Part shown: positions 1 to 8,738 of the stretch, in pieces
How positions within the stretch are numbered: position 1 is the first letter of the stretch
Layout: every line of letters starts with the position of its first letter
Assembly: GCF_902726545.1 (NCBI RefSeq)
Contig: NZ_CACVAD010000033.1
Coordinates: forward strand, 1 to 55,360
From: Yersinia artesiana
Lineage (GTDB): Bacteria > Pseudomonadota > Gammaproteobacteria > Enterobacterales > Enterobacteriaceae
Reading direction: 5' to 3'
DNA length: 55,360 nucleotides
Program-made: the position numbers and the translations under genes
Notes under the pieces: generated by a model
Told to the model about the DNA's origin: nothing
The model's database searches: none
Seen by the model: only the letters and a program-made list of their open reading frames with translations

Positions 1-52
1 CTTAAAGGCAGAATAAAAATTATTATTTTAAGATAGGGGCATATAAACCATC

Positions 53-2428
53 GTGGCTAAGAGAAAATCTACTGGTACCATCTGGGTTGTCCTACTGATT
101 GTTGCTTTAGGGCTGATGACTGGGATCCCAAGAGAGGCGTGGATTGCACTGAGTGCGGCTATCTTATGCATGTACTTTGTCTGGCAGAATCTCAAAGGCA
201 CCAAGCGGCCCGCAATCCCGGCGATTAATACGGATATGCAAAAAACGGCAGCGGTTCCTGATTTGGGTGATTATCAAGTCGCCTCTTCGCAATTAGAATC
301 AGAACAAACCAGCGCCCCAGATGAAGTCAATAAGAAACCCACGGTTGATGAAGAGAAGAAAACCAAGGCAAAACAACCTGATGTATCGCGGGGTTCTTTG
401 GCTCGCGCATCCTGGCTCCGTCCGGGAGAGTTGGCGGTGGTTGCCGGAATAAACTTACCCGATGGTATGATTTATATTGGTAATAAATACAAAAGTAATC
501 GTACCGGTGCAGAGCCAGCATTTATTAACCCGTCAATGGATGTGGCGACAGAAGAAATAGATATATCATTGCCGCTTATTGATAGTGCCCCGGATTACTC
601 AACTTGTTCGCCTGAAGCAAGAAAAGGGTATTTACAGTGGTTAGCCGAAGGGCGTAAATCACCCACCGCAGATATTGGTTATGTTTTCTTATTTTTCTAT
701 GGCTTAGAGCATCGGGTACTGATTGATGCGGCCATCGACCCGATAGCTAAAAAAGAACTCCCTATCATTGAAGCTGAAATTAATCGCTTGCTAAATATTT
801 ATGGAAAAAATAACGCATTTAATCATTATGCGCAGAATTTATTAGTTTATATCTCCCGAGTGAATATAGATGAGAAGCTCTATCTCTCTGCTCCTCCTGC
901 TACGCGCGAATCTTCAACTGAACTGCCGTTAGCGTTATTGGTTGGATTGGGGCAATTAGCCCTTGATCAGAAACCACTACCGGCCCCATGGGCTCTCGCC
1001 TGGGGAGAGGCTGATCCGGCAATTAACCAAAATATCTCCATGGCGCATTGTGCGAATGTTTTTGCCACTCTGTTCTGTCGGCGCTACCAGGAGCGATATG
1101 GCGACGGATTTTTATTACCGGTTAATAAAACCAAGCTGCAAATATTCTATCGCCCAGCGTCAGCGGGTTTGATGGGACAAGAATTCTTCCAACAAATTGC
1201 CGACCTACCCAATGTTGCGGTGTGTAAAGCGCATCGCGATAAGCTGCGAGCACTATTTGAAGTATGCCAACAAGAGCTTGCTATTTATAACCGCTTTGCC
1301 AGTGTTAATCCGAAGAAAAAAATGTCACTGGAAGGGCAGTTATTAATGCCAGAGGCATTGTGGTCTGTGGCCTTAAAAACCGAATTAGAGAGTATCAAAG
1401 CCCGGGTCGGTTACGGGTTATTGATGGTCACATTGGGTGAGTTGTTTCTGCAACTCAGTGCCGCCTGTGGCACCAAGCCATTAGAGCGCTTATCGCGCAG
1501 CCATGTAATGGCATTAACTTATGCATTAGCTTCTTTGCAAGTGGGTATTGAGCCTGATGTTCGGGCCGATAACCGCACCCCGGTATTGCAAGATACTGTT
1601 GCACTATTTCCAATTGAATCGCTGGCTGCGGAGTCAGCAACCTTTGATACCTACCGTGTCACGATGCTGACGGTTGAACTTGCTTGCGCTGCGGTGATGT
1701 TTGATGGAAGTATCGGTGAACCTGAATCGCTAATATTGACCCGGCATATTGATGCCTGGGGCTTTTTGAGTCCCGGTCAACGGATGCGGCTAAAGGCCTA
1801 TTTGCAACCGGGTATTCGGAAGAGTAATACACTGCTGGCGCTGAAAAATAACTTAGAGCCGCTCTCACTGGAAAATCGCCGAATTATCGCGCGCTTCCTG
1901 GCTCACCTGATTCAGGTAGAAGGTACTATTACGCCACCCGAAGTGAAGTTCCTTGAGCGAGTATATAAACGTTTTGGTCTGGACAGTAAATGGGTTTATA
2001 CCGATCTTGATAGCCGCGCCACGCCAATGACATTGAGCCTACCGTCGGCGACTATTGATGTGGTGACGGATGTTGATCGCGTTAATCTGTTGAAAAAAGA
2101 AAGCCAGGAGTTAGTGACATTACTTGAGGGGCTGTTTGTTGCACCAACGGCTGCGGTGCAAACCACAGAAGAAATTAATCCGCGTTCGATGGCAGCAATT
2201 ACCGCTCATTTATCTGATGGTGTGGTGACATTCTTGAAATTACTGATTTCACGTGATGCTTGGGAACGTGAAAAATTGGTGGATATTGCTGCTGATATGG
2301 AAATTAAACTAGAGGATGCGCTGGTTGAAATTAACCGTAAGGTATTAGCTGTGTTTGATACTCCGTTAATTACCGGTGATGCCACTATTACCATAGATCG
2401 CGATATATCCGCTGCGCTGCTGCTATGA
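53..2428 (+). CDS. TerB N- and C-terminal domain protein
   Basis: A 791-residue protein starting at GTG. Residues about 8-45 hold one or two hydrophobic segments, so it is probably anchored in the inner membrane. A charged linker follows to about residue 115. A TerB_N-type region opens with a WLRPGELAVVAGI segment, and a TerB_C-type tail ends in an acidic DATITIDRD stretch. TerB-like modules are known from tellurite-resistance and phage-defence gene clusters, but no ter genes are nearby, so it stands alone here. Its biochemical role is unknown. The start is weakly supported: no good ribosome binding site precedes it and the next in-frame Met is at residue 22. The domain call is from pattern recognition, not a search. 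Confidence 0.7.
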   Translation: MAKRKSTGTIWVVLLIVALGLMTGIPREAWIALSAAILCMYFVWQNLKGTKRPAIPAINTDMQKTAAVPDLGDYQVASSQLESEQTSAPDEVNKKPTVDEEKKTKAKQPDVSRGSLARASWLRPGELAVVAGINLPDGMIYIGNKYKSNRTGAEPAFINPSMDVATEEIDISLPLIDSAPDYSTCSPEARKGYLQWLAEGRKSPTADIGYVFLFFYGLEHRVLIDAAIDPIAKKELPIIEAEINRLLNIYGKNNAFNHYAQNLLVYISRVNIDEKLYLSAPPATRESSTELPLALLVGLGQLALDQKPLPAPWALAWGEADPAINQNISMAHCANVFATLFCRRYQERYGDGFLLPVNKTKLQIFYRPASAGLMGQEFFQQIADLPNVAVCKAHRDKLRALFEVCQQELAIYNRFASVNPKKKMSLEGQLLMPEALWSVALKTELESIKARVGYGLLMVTLGELFLQLSAACGTKPLERLSRSHVMALTYALASLQVGIEPDVRADNRTPVLQDTVALFPIESLAAESATFDTYRVTMLTVELACAAVMFDGSIGEPESLILTRHIDAWGFLSPGQRMRLKAYLQPGIRKSNTLLALKNNLEPLSLENRRIIARFLAHLIQVEGTITPPEVKFLERVYKRFGLDSKWVYTDLDSRATPMTLSLPSATIDVVTDVDRVNLLKKESQELVTLLEGLFVAPTAAVQTTEEINPRSMAAITAHLSDGVVTFLKLLISRDAWEREKLVDIAADMEIKLEDALVEINRKVLAVFDTPLITGDATITIDRDISAALLL

Positions 2429-2504
2429 ACAGTATCTATACACCAACCGCAATACTCGCTACCATAGCGCGCCTAATAATGCCAAAAGTCAGAGAGACAA
2501 AGTA

Positions 2505-3179
2505 ATGAAATACCAATGGATACTGTTCGATGCGGATGAAACTCTATTTCACTTTGATGCTTATCAAGGGTTAAAGCTGATGTTCTCACGCTTTAATGTA
2601 GATTTCTCCGTACAAGATTTCGACCATTATCAGTTGGTTAACAAACCGCTCTGGGTTGATTATCAAGACGGTAAGATATCAGCAGCCGAATTGCAAAGTA
2701 CGCGTTTTGCAATGTGGGCTGAAAAGCTGGGTGTGACGGCAACTCGCCTCAACAGTGAGTTTTTAATTGCTATGGCTGATATCTGTTCACTGTTGCCTGG
2801 CGCGCGTGAGTTAGTTGATGCCTTGAGCGGTAAAGTGAATATGGGCATCATTACGAATGGTTTCACCGAATTGCAGACTATCCGATTAGAACGCACCGGG
2901 TTAAAAAATGTGTTTTCTCCGTTGATTATCTCGGAACAAGTCGGAGCGGCTAAACCCGATGTGGCGATATTTGAGCATGCATTTAATTTAATGAATAACC
3001 CTGCGAAAGAAAATATTTTGATGGTGGGAGATAACCTCCATTCGGATATTCAGGGGGGGATCAATGCGGGTATTGATACTTGCTGGCTTAATACCAGTGG
3101 CGCAGTGGCGGATGATAATATTGCACCGCGTTATCAAGTCAGTTCATTGGCCGAGTTACAAAAGTTATTACTGGCATAA
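2505..3179 (+). CDS. yjjG: HAD-family pyrimidine 5'-nucleotidase YjjG
   Basis: A 224-residue cytosolic HAD phosphatase. The catalytic DADET motif (Asp9, Asp11) is at the N-terminus, the Thr motif is in ITNGF, the Lys is in GAAKPD, and the metal-binding acidic pair is in MVGDNLHSD. Length and motifs match E. coli YjjG, which dephosphorylates dUMP, dTMP and modified pyrimidine nucleotides and so cleans the nucleotide pool. An AGAGAGACAAAGTA stretch before the ATG supplies the ribosome binding site. The gene ends just before a strong terminator hairpin and is probably transcribed on its own. Confidence 0.9.
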   Translation: MKYQWILFDADETLFHFDAYQGLKLMFSRFNVDFSVQDFDHYQLVNKPLWVDYQDGKISAAELQSTRFAMWAEKLGVTATRLNSEFLIAMADICSLLPGARELVDALSGKVNMGIITNGFTELQTIRLERTGLKNVFSPLIISEQVGAAKPDVAIFEHAFNLMNNPAKENILMVGDNLHSDIQGGINAGIDTCWLNTSGAVADDNIAPRYQVSSLAELQKLLLA

Positions 3180-3195
3180 TTCAGTTCATTCTATG

Positions 3196-3236
3196 AAAAG
3201 GCCGCTAGCGATATATTATCCATAGCGGCCTTTTTA
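3196..3236. terminator. Bidirectional intrinsic terminator
   Basis: A 12-bp perfect stem (AAAAGGCCGCTA / TAGCGGCCTTTT) has a 15-nt loop and is followed by T on the plus strand. The A-rich left side gives the same signal on the minus strand. It lies between the convergent yjjG and the small exported protein gene. Confidence 0.85.
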
Positions 3237-3270
3237 CTTTTAATTATTTTCAGTAAAGAACATCGGGTTA

Positions 3271-3564
3271 TTATCCCTGATGCGGCATTAATGAGGGCGT
3301 TCCGGCAAAAGCCGGCTTATTGCTTTGTAGGGCCTGCTCATCCTGACTGATACTTCCGCTATTGGCCGCCCAAACACCTTCTTGTGTTTTCGTCACGGCT
3401 TGGTGCTGAGTATTCAAGTCTTGCCCAACGGCGGCAATATGGGTGGTTTCAGTTCCGCCGCTATTGTCAGCCCACGGAATTTGCGGGTCAGCAGCGCGGG
3501 CGATATTCATGCTCGCTAAAGCAACGATGGCAATGGCGAATGCATATTTGATTTGAGTGTTCAT
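3271..3564 (-). CDS. Small exported protein of unknown function
   Basis: A 97-residue protein with a typical Sec signal peptide: a short basic start, a hydrophobic core about residues 7-23, and likely cleavage after ARA, before ADPQIPW. The mature part of about 72 residues is hydrophilic, rich in Gln, Ser and Thr, has no cysteine and no recognisable domain. It is probably periplasmic or secreted. It starts at ATG with only a weak ribosome binding site and converges on yjjG. I do not recognise the family. Confidence 0.6.
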   Translation of the reverse strand: MNTQIKYAFAIAIVALASMNIARAADPQIPWADNSGGTETTHIAAVGQDLNTQHQAVTKTQEGVWAANSGSISQDEQALQSNKPAFAGTPSLMPHQG

Positions 3565-3808
3565 AAGATACCGGCTTATTGAGTAGTAAATTCATGGTCT
3601 GCCCGCAGGCAGAATCTTCTCACTCAGGCGAATAACTGTCGGGGGAGATACCCTATAAGCGTATGCCTCTACCACGGCGTCTATTTAGCTACGGGTGCTA
3701 TATGTTGCATATTTGTATATTCAAATGTAATTGATATTGACGATGGGTAATGTAATGTGTGCGTGATAAATTTAATGAAGAATCTGGCATCTTATACTGA
3801 ATGACGTT

Positions 3809-3848
3809 TTTACCGACACGGCCATTTATTGACAGCAGTGTCGGTAAA
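3809..3848. repeat. Perfect 11-bp inverted repeat downstream of ilvN
   Basis: TTTACCGACAC pairs with GTGTCGGTAAA across an 18-nt spacer, just beyond the ilvN stop. Neither strand has a U-tract after the stem, so it is not a textbook intrinsic terminator. It may protect the mRNA 3' end or help termination. The rest of 3565-3880 appears to hold only the promoter of the small exported protein gene. Confidence 0.5.
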
Positions 3849-3880
3849 CTGTTGTGACAATATCGCCACTGCAAATAGTG

Positions 3881-4186
3881 TCACCGCTGATTGGCGACTA
3901 AATCTTCAACTTGATCAAAAATAGGCATTTCAGAGTCAAAGCGGCATACCTGAAGTACATCTTCGAGTTTTTCCAGTTGGCTTATCATTTGCTGCAAGCG
4001 CTGATCATCTAATACTTGCAACCAAATACGGCTCTCTTCACCACCGGCCAACGGCATACATAATATTCCTTCGACGTTAAAGGCGCGGCGGGCGAATAAA
4101 CCACAAATATGCGACATAACCCCAGGGTGGTTGCGCACTGTTAACAATAGGGTGACACGTGCAGAAGAGACGAGTTGACCAGTCAT
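3881..4186 (-). CDS. ilvN: Acetolactate synthase I small (regulatory) subunit
   Basis: A 101-residue ACT-domain subunit that activates IlvB and confers valine feedback inhibition. The [19 protein letters not shown] segment is nearly identical to E. coli IlvN as I remember it, and FNVEGIL follows. I place the start at the ATG at 4186 because GGAGGTG lies six bases before it. An upstream TTG start would overlap ilvB without a ribosome binding site. Only one base separates the ilvB stop from this start, which suggests translational coupling and a fixed subunit ratio. The C-terminus ([12 protein letters not shown]) differs from E. coli. Confidence 0.95.
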   Translation of the reverse strand: MTGQLVSSARVTLLLTVRNHPGVMSHICGLFARRAFNVEGILCMPLAGGEESRIWLQVLDDQRLQQMISQLEKLEDVLQVCRFDSEMPIFDQVEDLVANQR

Positions 4187-4187
4187 A

Positions 4188-5855
4188 TTATTCACCTCCA
4201 ATCATATCGATATTTGCCGCACCCGGCGGCACCATGGGATATACTTTTTCATCCACATCAATCAGAGCATGAATAAGTACCGGGCCAGGACGATTTAATG
4301 CCTCATGCAATGCGCTATAAGGATCACTGGCGGTATTGAGATCACAGGTTGAGAAACCAAATCCTTCCGCAATATGAATAAAATTAGTGCGATAAGGGTA
4401 GTCGGCGGCAAAAATTCGCTTACCGAAAAACAGGTCTTGCTGCTGATGAACTAACCCGAGTGACTGGTTATTCATCAAAATAATCTTAACGTTAAGTTGC
4501 TCTTCCGCAGCCGTTGCCATCTCTTGAATATTCATCATCAGGCTACCATCACCGGAAAAACACACCACTTTTGCTTGCGGTTTGGCCAGTGCGGCGCCAA
4601 TTGCCGCGGGCAGGCCAAACCCCATGGTGCCCAACCCACCGGAGGTTAACCATTGGCGCGGGCGATGCAGAGGATAGGCCTGAGCCACCCACATCTGGTG
4701 CTGGCCGACATCGGTGGTAATGATGGTTTCATCATCCAATGCAGCGGCGGCGGCACGAATCAAACCATAGTGACACAATGGATTTTCGCTGTTGGGCTGA
4801 TTGAATGGGAATTCGCGTTGTATGTCGCTAACTGTGCTACGCCATTCACTGCGCGCTTGTGTTTCGATCAAGGGCAGCAAGTGGGTTAATACCTGCTTGA
4901 TATCCGCATTCATCGCCACATGTGGCCGGCGAATTTTACCCAGTTCAGCCGGGTCGATATCAATATGAATGATACTGGCATCAGGGCAGAACTGTTCGGC
5001 TTTTCCGATAGCCCGATCATCAAATCGCGCCCCCAATACAATCAATAAATCCGCTTGCTGCATGATGAAATTGGTGGATCGCGCAGCATGCATACCCAAC
5101 ATGCCTAATGATAATGGGTGGTCAACCGGCATGGTGCCTAATGCCATTAGTGTCATGGTGGTGGGCAAACCGGCTTGTTCGGCCAGTTGTATCGCTTGCT
5201 CATGAGCCTCGGAACTGACGATTCCGCCGCCGAGATAGAGCACCGGTCGCGCAGCGCTGTTGATCATTTGCGCGACGGTTGCAATGGCAATCGGGTCAAG
5301 CGGGCAGGGCTTATCGGCGAAGCCTGGCTCCGGCAAGTTATCAAGTTCGATTTCCGCCGTTTGTACATCTTTGGGAATATCAATCCATACCGGGCCGGGG
5401 CGACCCGATTGTGCAATGCGAAATGCCGCCGGGATCACCCGTGTCAATTCGCTGATATCGCGCACCAGATAGTTGTGTTTGGTAATAGGGATCGATATGC
5501 CGTAGGTATCGACTTCCTGGAATGCGTCAGTACCAATCATGGAAGATGAGACTTGTCCGGTGATGCAAACCAGTGGAATCGAATCGAGTTTGGCATCGGC
5601 GATTGCGGTGACCAAATTGGTGGCACCAGGGCCACTGGATGCCAAACAGACCGCAGTTTGTCCCGTGGCTCGCGCCATGCCCTGAGCCATAAAGCCGGCA
5701 CCTTGCTCATGCCGCGCCAGCACATGGCGAATAATACGACTTTGCCCCAGAGCATCATACAGCGGAAGCGCGGCTCCACCGGGAATGCCCGCAACAGTGG
5801 TAATGCCTTGCTGTTCCAGCAAACGAACGATTAATTGGGCGCCTGTATAACGCAT
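4188..5855 (-). CDS. ilvB: Acetolactate synthase I large (catalytic) subunit
   Basis: A 555-residue ThDP-dependent enzyme. It condenses two pyruvates to acetolactate, or pyruvate and 2-oxobutyrate to acetohydroxybutyrate, the first common step of branched-chain amino-acid synthesis. The N-terminal pyrimidine-binding domain has [16 protein letters not shown], the FAD/central domain follows, and the ThDP motif GDGSLMMN with downstream MNNQ is near residues 430-460. The start at 5855 is chosen because AAGGAT lies six bases before it; an ATG fifteen bases upstream lacks a ribosome binding site. The E. coli protein has a longer N-terminus. It is first gene of ilvBN and is controlled by the attenuator and leader upstream. 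Confidence 0.96.
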   Translation of the reverse strand: MRYTGAQLIVRLLEQQGITTVAGIPGGAALPLYDALGQSRIIRHVLARHEQGAGFMAQGMARATGQTAVCLASSGPGATNLVTAIADAKLDSIPLVCITGQVSSSMIGTDAFQEVDTYGISIPITKHNYLVRDISELTRVIPAAFRIAQSGRPGPVWIDIPKDVQTAEIELDNLPEPGFADKPCPLDPIAIATVAQMINSAARPVLYLGGGIVSSEAHEQAIQLAEQAGLPTTMTLMALGTMPVDHPLSLGMLGMHAARSTNFIMQQADLLIVLGARFDDRAIGKAEQFCPDASIIHIDIDPAELGKIRRPHVAMNADIKQVLTHLLPLIETQARSEWRSTVSDIQREFPFNQPNSENPLCHYGLIRAAAAALDDETIITTDVGQHQMWVAQAYPLHRPRQWLTSGGLGTMGFGLPAAIGAALAKPQAKVVCFSGDGSLMMNIQEMATAAEEQLNVKIILMNNQSLGLVHQQQDLFFGKRIFAADYPYRTNFIHIAEGFGFSTCDLNTASDPYSALHEALNRPGPVLIHALIDVDEKVYPMVPPGAANIDMIGGE

Positions 5856-5898
5856 GGTTATATCCTTCATCAGGGCCGGTAGCTAACAGAGTGGGGCT

Positions 5899-5935
5899 AA
5901 AAAGAAACCCCGCTCGGCTGGCGCCGGCGGGGTTT
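5899..5935 (-). terminator. ilvBN transcription attenuator
   Basis: Read on the minus strand, a 9-bp stem (AAACCCCGC / GCGGGGTTT) with a 13-nt loop is followed by CTTTTTAG. It lies between the ivbL leader stop and ilvB, where the E. coli ilvBN attenuator is found. Stalling at the valine codons of ivbL should prevent this hairpin and let transcription reach ilvB. Confidence 0.9.
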
Positions 5936-5961
5936 GGGAATCTTTCTGGATTCGGTACCCG

Positions 5962-6075
5962 TTACGGCGCGCTGCCGACCACTACCACCACCACGCGCAC
6001 GACGACTACCGCGTCAACATGCGCGGCGTTTAGTAGAGCGAAATGGGTAGTGGAATAGTTCACGGGGTATCTCAT
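5962..6075 (-). CDS. ivbL: ilvBN operon leader peptide
   Basis: A 37-codon ORF that senses charged valyl- and leucyl-tRNA by ribosome stalling. The C-terminal half reads AVVVVRVVVVVVGSAP: ten valines around one Arg, matching the E. coli IvbL tail closely. The LL pair at residues 14-15 also matches the leucine control codons. The N-terminal half (MRYPVNYSTTHF) differs from E. coli, as expected when only the codons near the attenuator are selected. The attenuator hairpin lies 26 bases after its stop. The ribosome binding site is weak; GTG at codon 5 is an alternative start. Confidence 0.88.
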   Translation of the reverse strand: MRYPVNYSTTHFALLNAAHVDAVVVVRVVVVVVGSAP

Positions 6076-6125
6076 CAATAAGTGTGGTTAGTGTAATAAG
6101 TAAAATAAGTGTTGTAAGCCTTAAG

Positions 6126-6154
6126 AGATAAACACGCTTTCATAAAAGGTACAA
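6126..6154 (-). promoter_or_regulatory. Probable ivbL-ilvBN promoter
   Basis: On the minus strand TTGTAC (-35) and TTATCT (-10) are separated by 17 bp, placing the start of transcription about 45 bases before the ivbL ATG. No other gene lies between 6076 and 6311. This is inferred from box spacing only. Confidence 0.45.
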
Positions 6155-6274
6155 GCGCGCCGAACAGCAAGAATGCAAAAATTGAAGATTGATCACAAAG
6201 TGATGCAAGATGATATCAAGTGAATGATTAGTTAATTAATTGAAAATTAAAGGGAATTTAACGCAGGAAAACAT

Positions 6275-6299
6275 CCTTCCCAGTATGGCACCGGGAAGG
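6275..6299 (-). terminator. Terminator of the srf operon
   Basis: CCTTCCC pairs with GGGAAGG around an 11-nt loop, thirteen bases beyond the srfC stop. On the minus strand the stem is followed by ATGTTTTCC, a modest U-tract. The right arm, extended by one G (6293-6300), is also a perfect FtsK-orienting octamer. Confidence 0.6.
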
Positions 6300-6311
6300 G
6301 TGAAAAAGAGG

Positions 6312-8738
6312 TTATGACACCGCTATCGGCTGGATGGGTTTTAATATGGCCGCTAATTGCGCTTGATGCTGCTCGCTGATTTCACTGCTGGCGGAATAAC
6401 CCTCATTGTGAATAATCATTTCACCTAAGCCAACTAACCAGTCATAAATATAAAAAGCCGTGTTATTGATCGGGGTGGGGGCCAATTTGGTCAGCCTTTG
6501 CGCTGCGCTTGGCGCTGATAATGATGTCGGAATGCGCGCAAAAATCTTATAACCCCGGTTAATGCGGCTATCTGGCCGCTGAGTTTCACTGATTTGCAGG
6601 AATCCCAGCCAGGCCACGAAATCACCCAACACCGTCAGGGCGCGTGAGACTTGACGATCAGCCTTAGCATCACGATGCAAACTAACGTGTTCATTGTCAG
6701 CCAGTATGTTAACCAATTGCCCGGTAACATCTAATCGGATGCTGGCGGTTATTAACTCAGCGACCAGCAGCTCAATAGTCGGTTTGGTGATCCCCAATAA
6801 CTCAATCAGCGGCCCATTATCAGGTAACTGCCGCAGGTGATTAACCCAGTAGCGTTGCACATTTGTGGCGTATTGCGCGTCATTATCCCCACCAGATAGC
6901 ATCGCCGTTGGCGTTGGCTGTTCAACTGATAAAGATGCGTCGCTGAACAAGTCGATATCAATGCCAATGCTGAACGGATCGTGATGACTGTCACCCGAAG
7001 TCATCAGCTCAGTAACCCGATTTTGTTGTTGCAAATACAGCGCTCGCAACTCATCCCGCGCAGGCAATAATCGCTCCAGCAACTCGCCATGCAGGCCGGT
7101 TCGCGTTTGCAGTGCTTTAAGCAATGTCTCTGCGATGCGCTGTTTTTGTTGTGATTCATGGGTAACAGGCTGACACCAACTGGCCAGCATGTTTTCGGTC
7201 AGTTCCCGTTGCAGTTCATTAAGCTGCTCGGTGATGCGTTCGGCCTTAATATCACGGTGAATTTCTTTGGTCAGATAGCTCACCATCCGCTCAATACCGC
7301 GAGTATCCAATGCTAGCAGAGTCCCCCAACTGCTATCACCGGGCTGACCAACATAGCGCTGTACCGCTTCATCATGGTTTTTCGTACCCTCTGCAGCAAT
7401 ACGCTGGTCAAACGGTGTTAACGCCCAGATAAGCCCCGGATTACGGCGTGAGCGCACTTGGGTATTTTCACCCTGAGACTGTTTAACCCAATAATCCAGT
7501 GACTTACCCACAGCTTTAACGTCACTACGGTGGCTCACTGCATTACAGACCAACAGCATATTGATCTGTTGCTTATCGGTATAACGCTCAAGGAGATAGG
7601 CGTTTTTTGCCCATGATAACGCCGCCGCCAGTGCATAGGGCGCATGCGATACCTGTGTTGGCGTATCGAATTCATCACCAAAATCGGGGAAATCTAATAA
7701 TTCTACCGATTCGAATACACTTTCAATGGCAGACATCCGTAATGGGATCTGTAGCTCTACCGCTAAAAACGTTAACTCAGCCAGTGACAACGTCACCGAT
7801 TGACCGATGATAGTGTCTTTCACTGGCAGCACTTGAATCTGAGTATCAGCAGGGGTGTTCAGGTCATTGAGTGTGGCGACATTCATGATGCCGTTGGCGG
7901 GCAACAACATGTCATCAACTAACACACTGAGCGGGGCCAGCAACTGTGGCGCGCTATCCAGATGCTGTAAGGTATAGGCAAAATGGCGATAAGCATCAGT
8001 CAATGGCTGTGATTCGGCCCACAGCAGCGAGAATAACATAGCCCGATCATCAATTCGTAAATAAGGTGCCAATTCAATGGCGACCGGCCAGAAATGCGCT
8101 TCTAATCTCTTTTGGCGTGGCGCGTCATGGCGAAGCAGATAATCCCACAGGCTAATGACATCATCAGCGGTTATCCCGGCAATCGCGCTCTGTTGCTTGC
8201 GCATCGTCAATTGCCGGAGATGATCGGTAATATGTTGCTCACTCAGTGAGTGCTGTACCACCTCTTGTTGACTATCGTGCAGATAGGCACCCAGCACTAT
8301 TTTTGCCAGCTCAATTTCATTCAGTAGCGAAAGTTGTACCGGATGAGTTTCATGATTGATCGCTACCTGATGACTAAAGCGCGTCACCAGACCACTGGCC
8401 TGATAGCCGGGTTTGATTTGCTGCCAAAAGTTAAGTGTCTTTCCTGCCAGAGTGGTTGCCAACTGACCGTTTTCATCGGCAATCAGCGCTGAAATCAAAT
8501 GCTGTTTTCCGGCAGGAGATTGCCCAAAAAAGCCAATACTCATTGGCGTTAATGACATTTCAGCCAGATGGCGGGCTTTATTACGCTGGCGACGCAGTTT
8601 GACGGTCAGTTGATCCGCTTCAATATCCAAACGAATGGCATGTTGGCGCGTCGTGTTAATCCAATCAATTGCCTGATCAATGCCTTGGGTAACCTGTTGC
8701 AACTGGCTATTGAGCTGTCGGCTGGTTAATGATTTCAT
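6312..8738 (-). CDS. srfC: SrfC-like virulence factor, dynamin-like P-loop protein
   Basis: An 808-residue protein of the SrfC (Virul_Fac) family, third gene of srfABC. A Walker-A-like GQSPAGKQ is at residues 72-79 after a predicted coiled coil. ELLDFPDFGDEF near residue 345 resembles the DxPG switch of dynamin-like GTPases. The Walker A ends in Gln where Ser/Thr is usual, so nucleotide hydrolysis is uncertain. The C-terminal half is mostly helical. The family is named after SsrB-regulated factors of Salmonella; its activity is not settled. Its ATG overlaps the srfB stop by four bases (ATGA), so translation is probably coupled. A matS site lies inside the gene. Confidence 0.85.
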   Translation of the reverse strand: MKSLTSRQLNSQLQQVTQGIDQAIDWINTTRQHAIRLDIEADQLTVKLRRQRNKARHLAEMSLTPMSIGFFGQSPAGKQHLISALIADENGQLATTLAGKTLNFWQQIKPGYQASGLVTRFSHQVAINHETHPVQLSLLNEIELAKIVLGAYLHDSQQEVVQHSLSEQHITDHLRQLTMRKQQSAIAGITADDVISLWDYLLRHDAPRQKRLEAHFWPVAIELAPYLRIDDRAMLFSLLWAESQPLTDAYRHFAYTLQHLDSAPQLLAPLSVLVDDMLLPANGIMNVATLNDLNTPADTQIQVLPVKDTIIGQSVTLSLAELTFLAVELQIPLRMSAIESVFESVELLDFPDFGDEFDTPTQVSHAPYALAAALSWAKNAYLLERYTDKQQINMLLVCNAVSHRSDVKAVGKSLDYWVKQSQGENTQVRSRRNPGLIWALTPFDQRIAAEGTKNHDEAVQRYVGQPGDSSWGTLLALDTRGIERMVSYLTKEIHRDIKAERITEQLNELQRELTENMLASWCQPVTHESQQKQRIAETLLKALQTRTGLHGELLERLLPARDELRALYLQQQNRVTELMTSGDSHHDPFSIGIDIDLFSDASLSVEQPTPTAMLSGGDNDAQYATNVQRYWVNHLRQLPDNGPLIELLGITKPTIELLVAELITASIRLDVTGQLVNILADNEHVSLHRDAKADRQVSRALTVLGDFVAWLGFLQISETQRPDSRINRGYKIFARIPTSLSAPSAAQRLTKLAPTPINNTAFYIYDWLVGLGEMIIHNEGYSASSEISEQHQAQLAAILKPIQPIAVS
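7784..7796. promoter_or_regulatory. matS site (MatP binding), within srfC
   Basis: GTGACAACGTCAC fits the E. coli matS consensus GTGACRNYGTCAC at every fixed position. MatP bound at such sites organises the Ter macrodomain. The window's position near dif and tus supports the call. Confidence 0.85.

Noticed and set aside
3809-3848. The inverted repeat after ilvN as a rho-independent terminator
   Set aside because: No U-tract follows the stem on either strand, so it is listed only as an inverted repeat.
5175-5549. A 124-codon plus-strand frame over ilvB, and other long frames antisense to srfB
   Set aside because: They lie within well-conserved genes on the other strand and have no ribosome binding site or family resemblance.
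6100-6125. AATAAGTGTTGTAAG resembles a Ter site
   Set aside because: It lacks two bases of the core and diverges after TTGTAA; the locking positions do not align.
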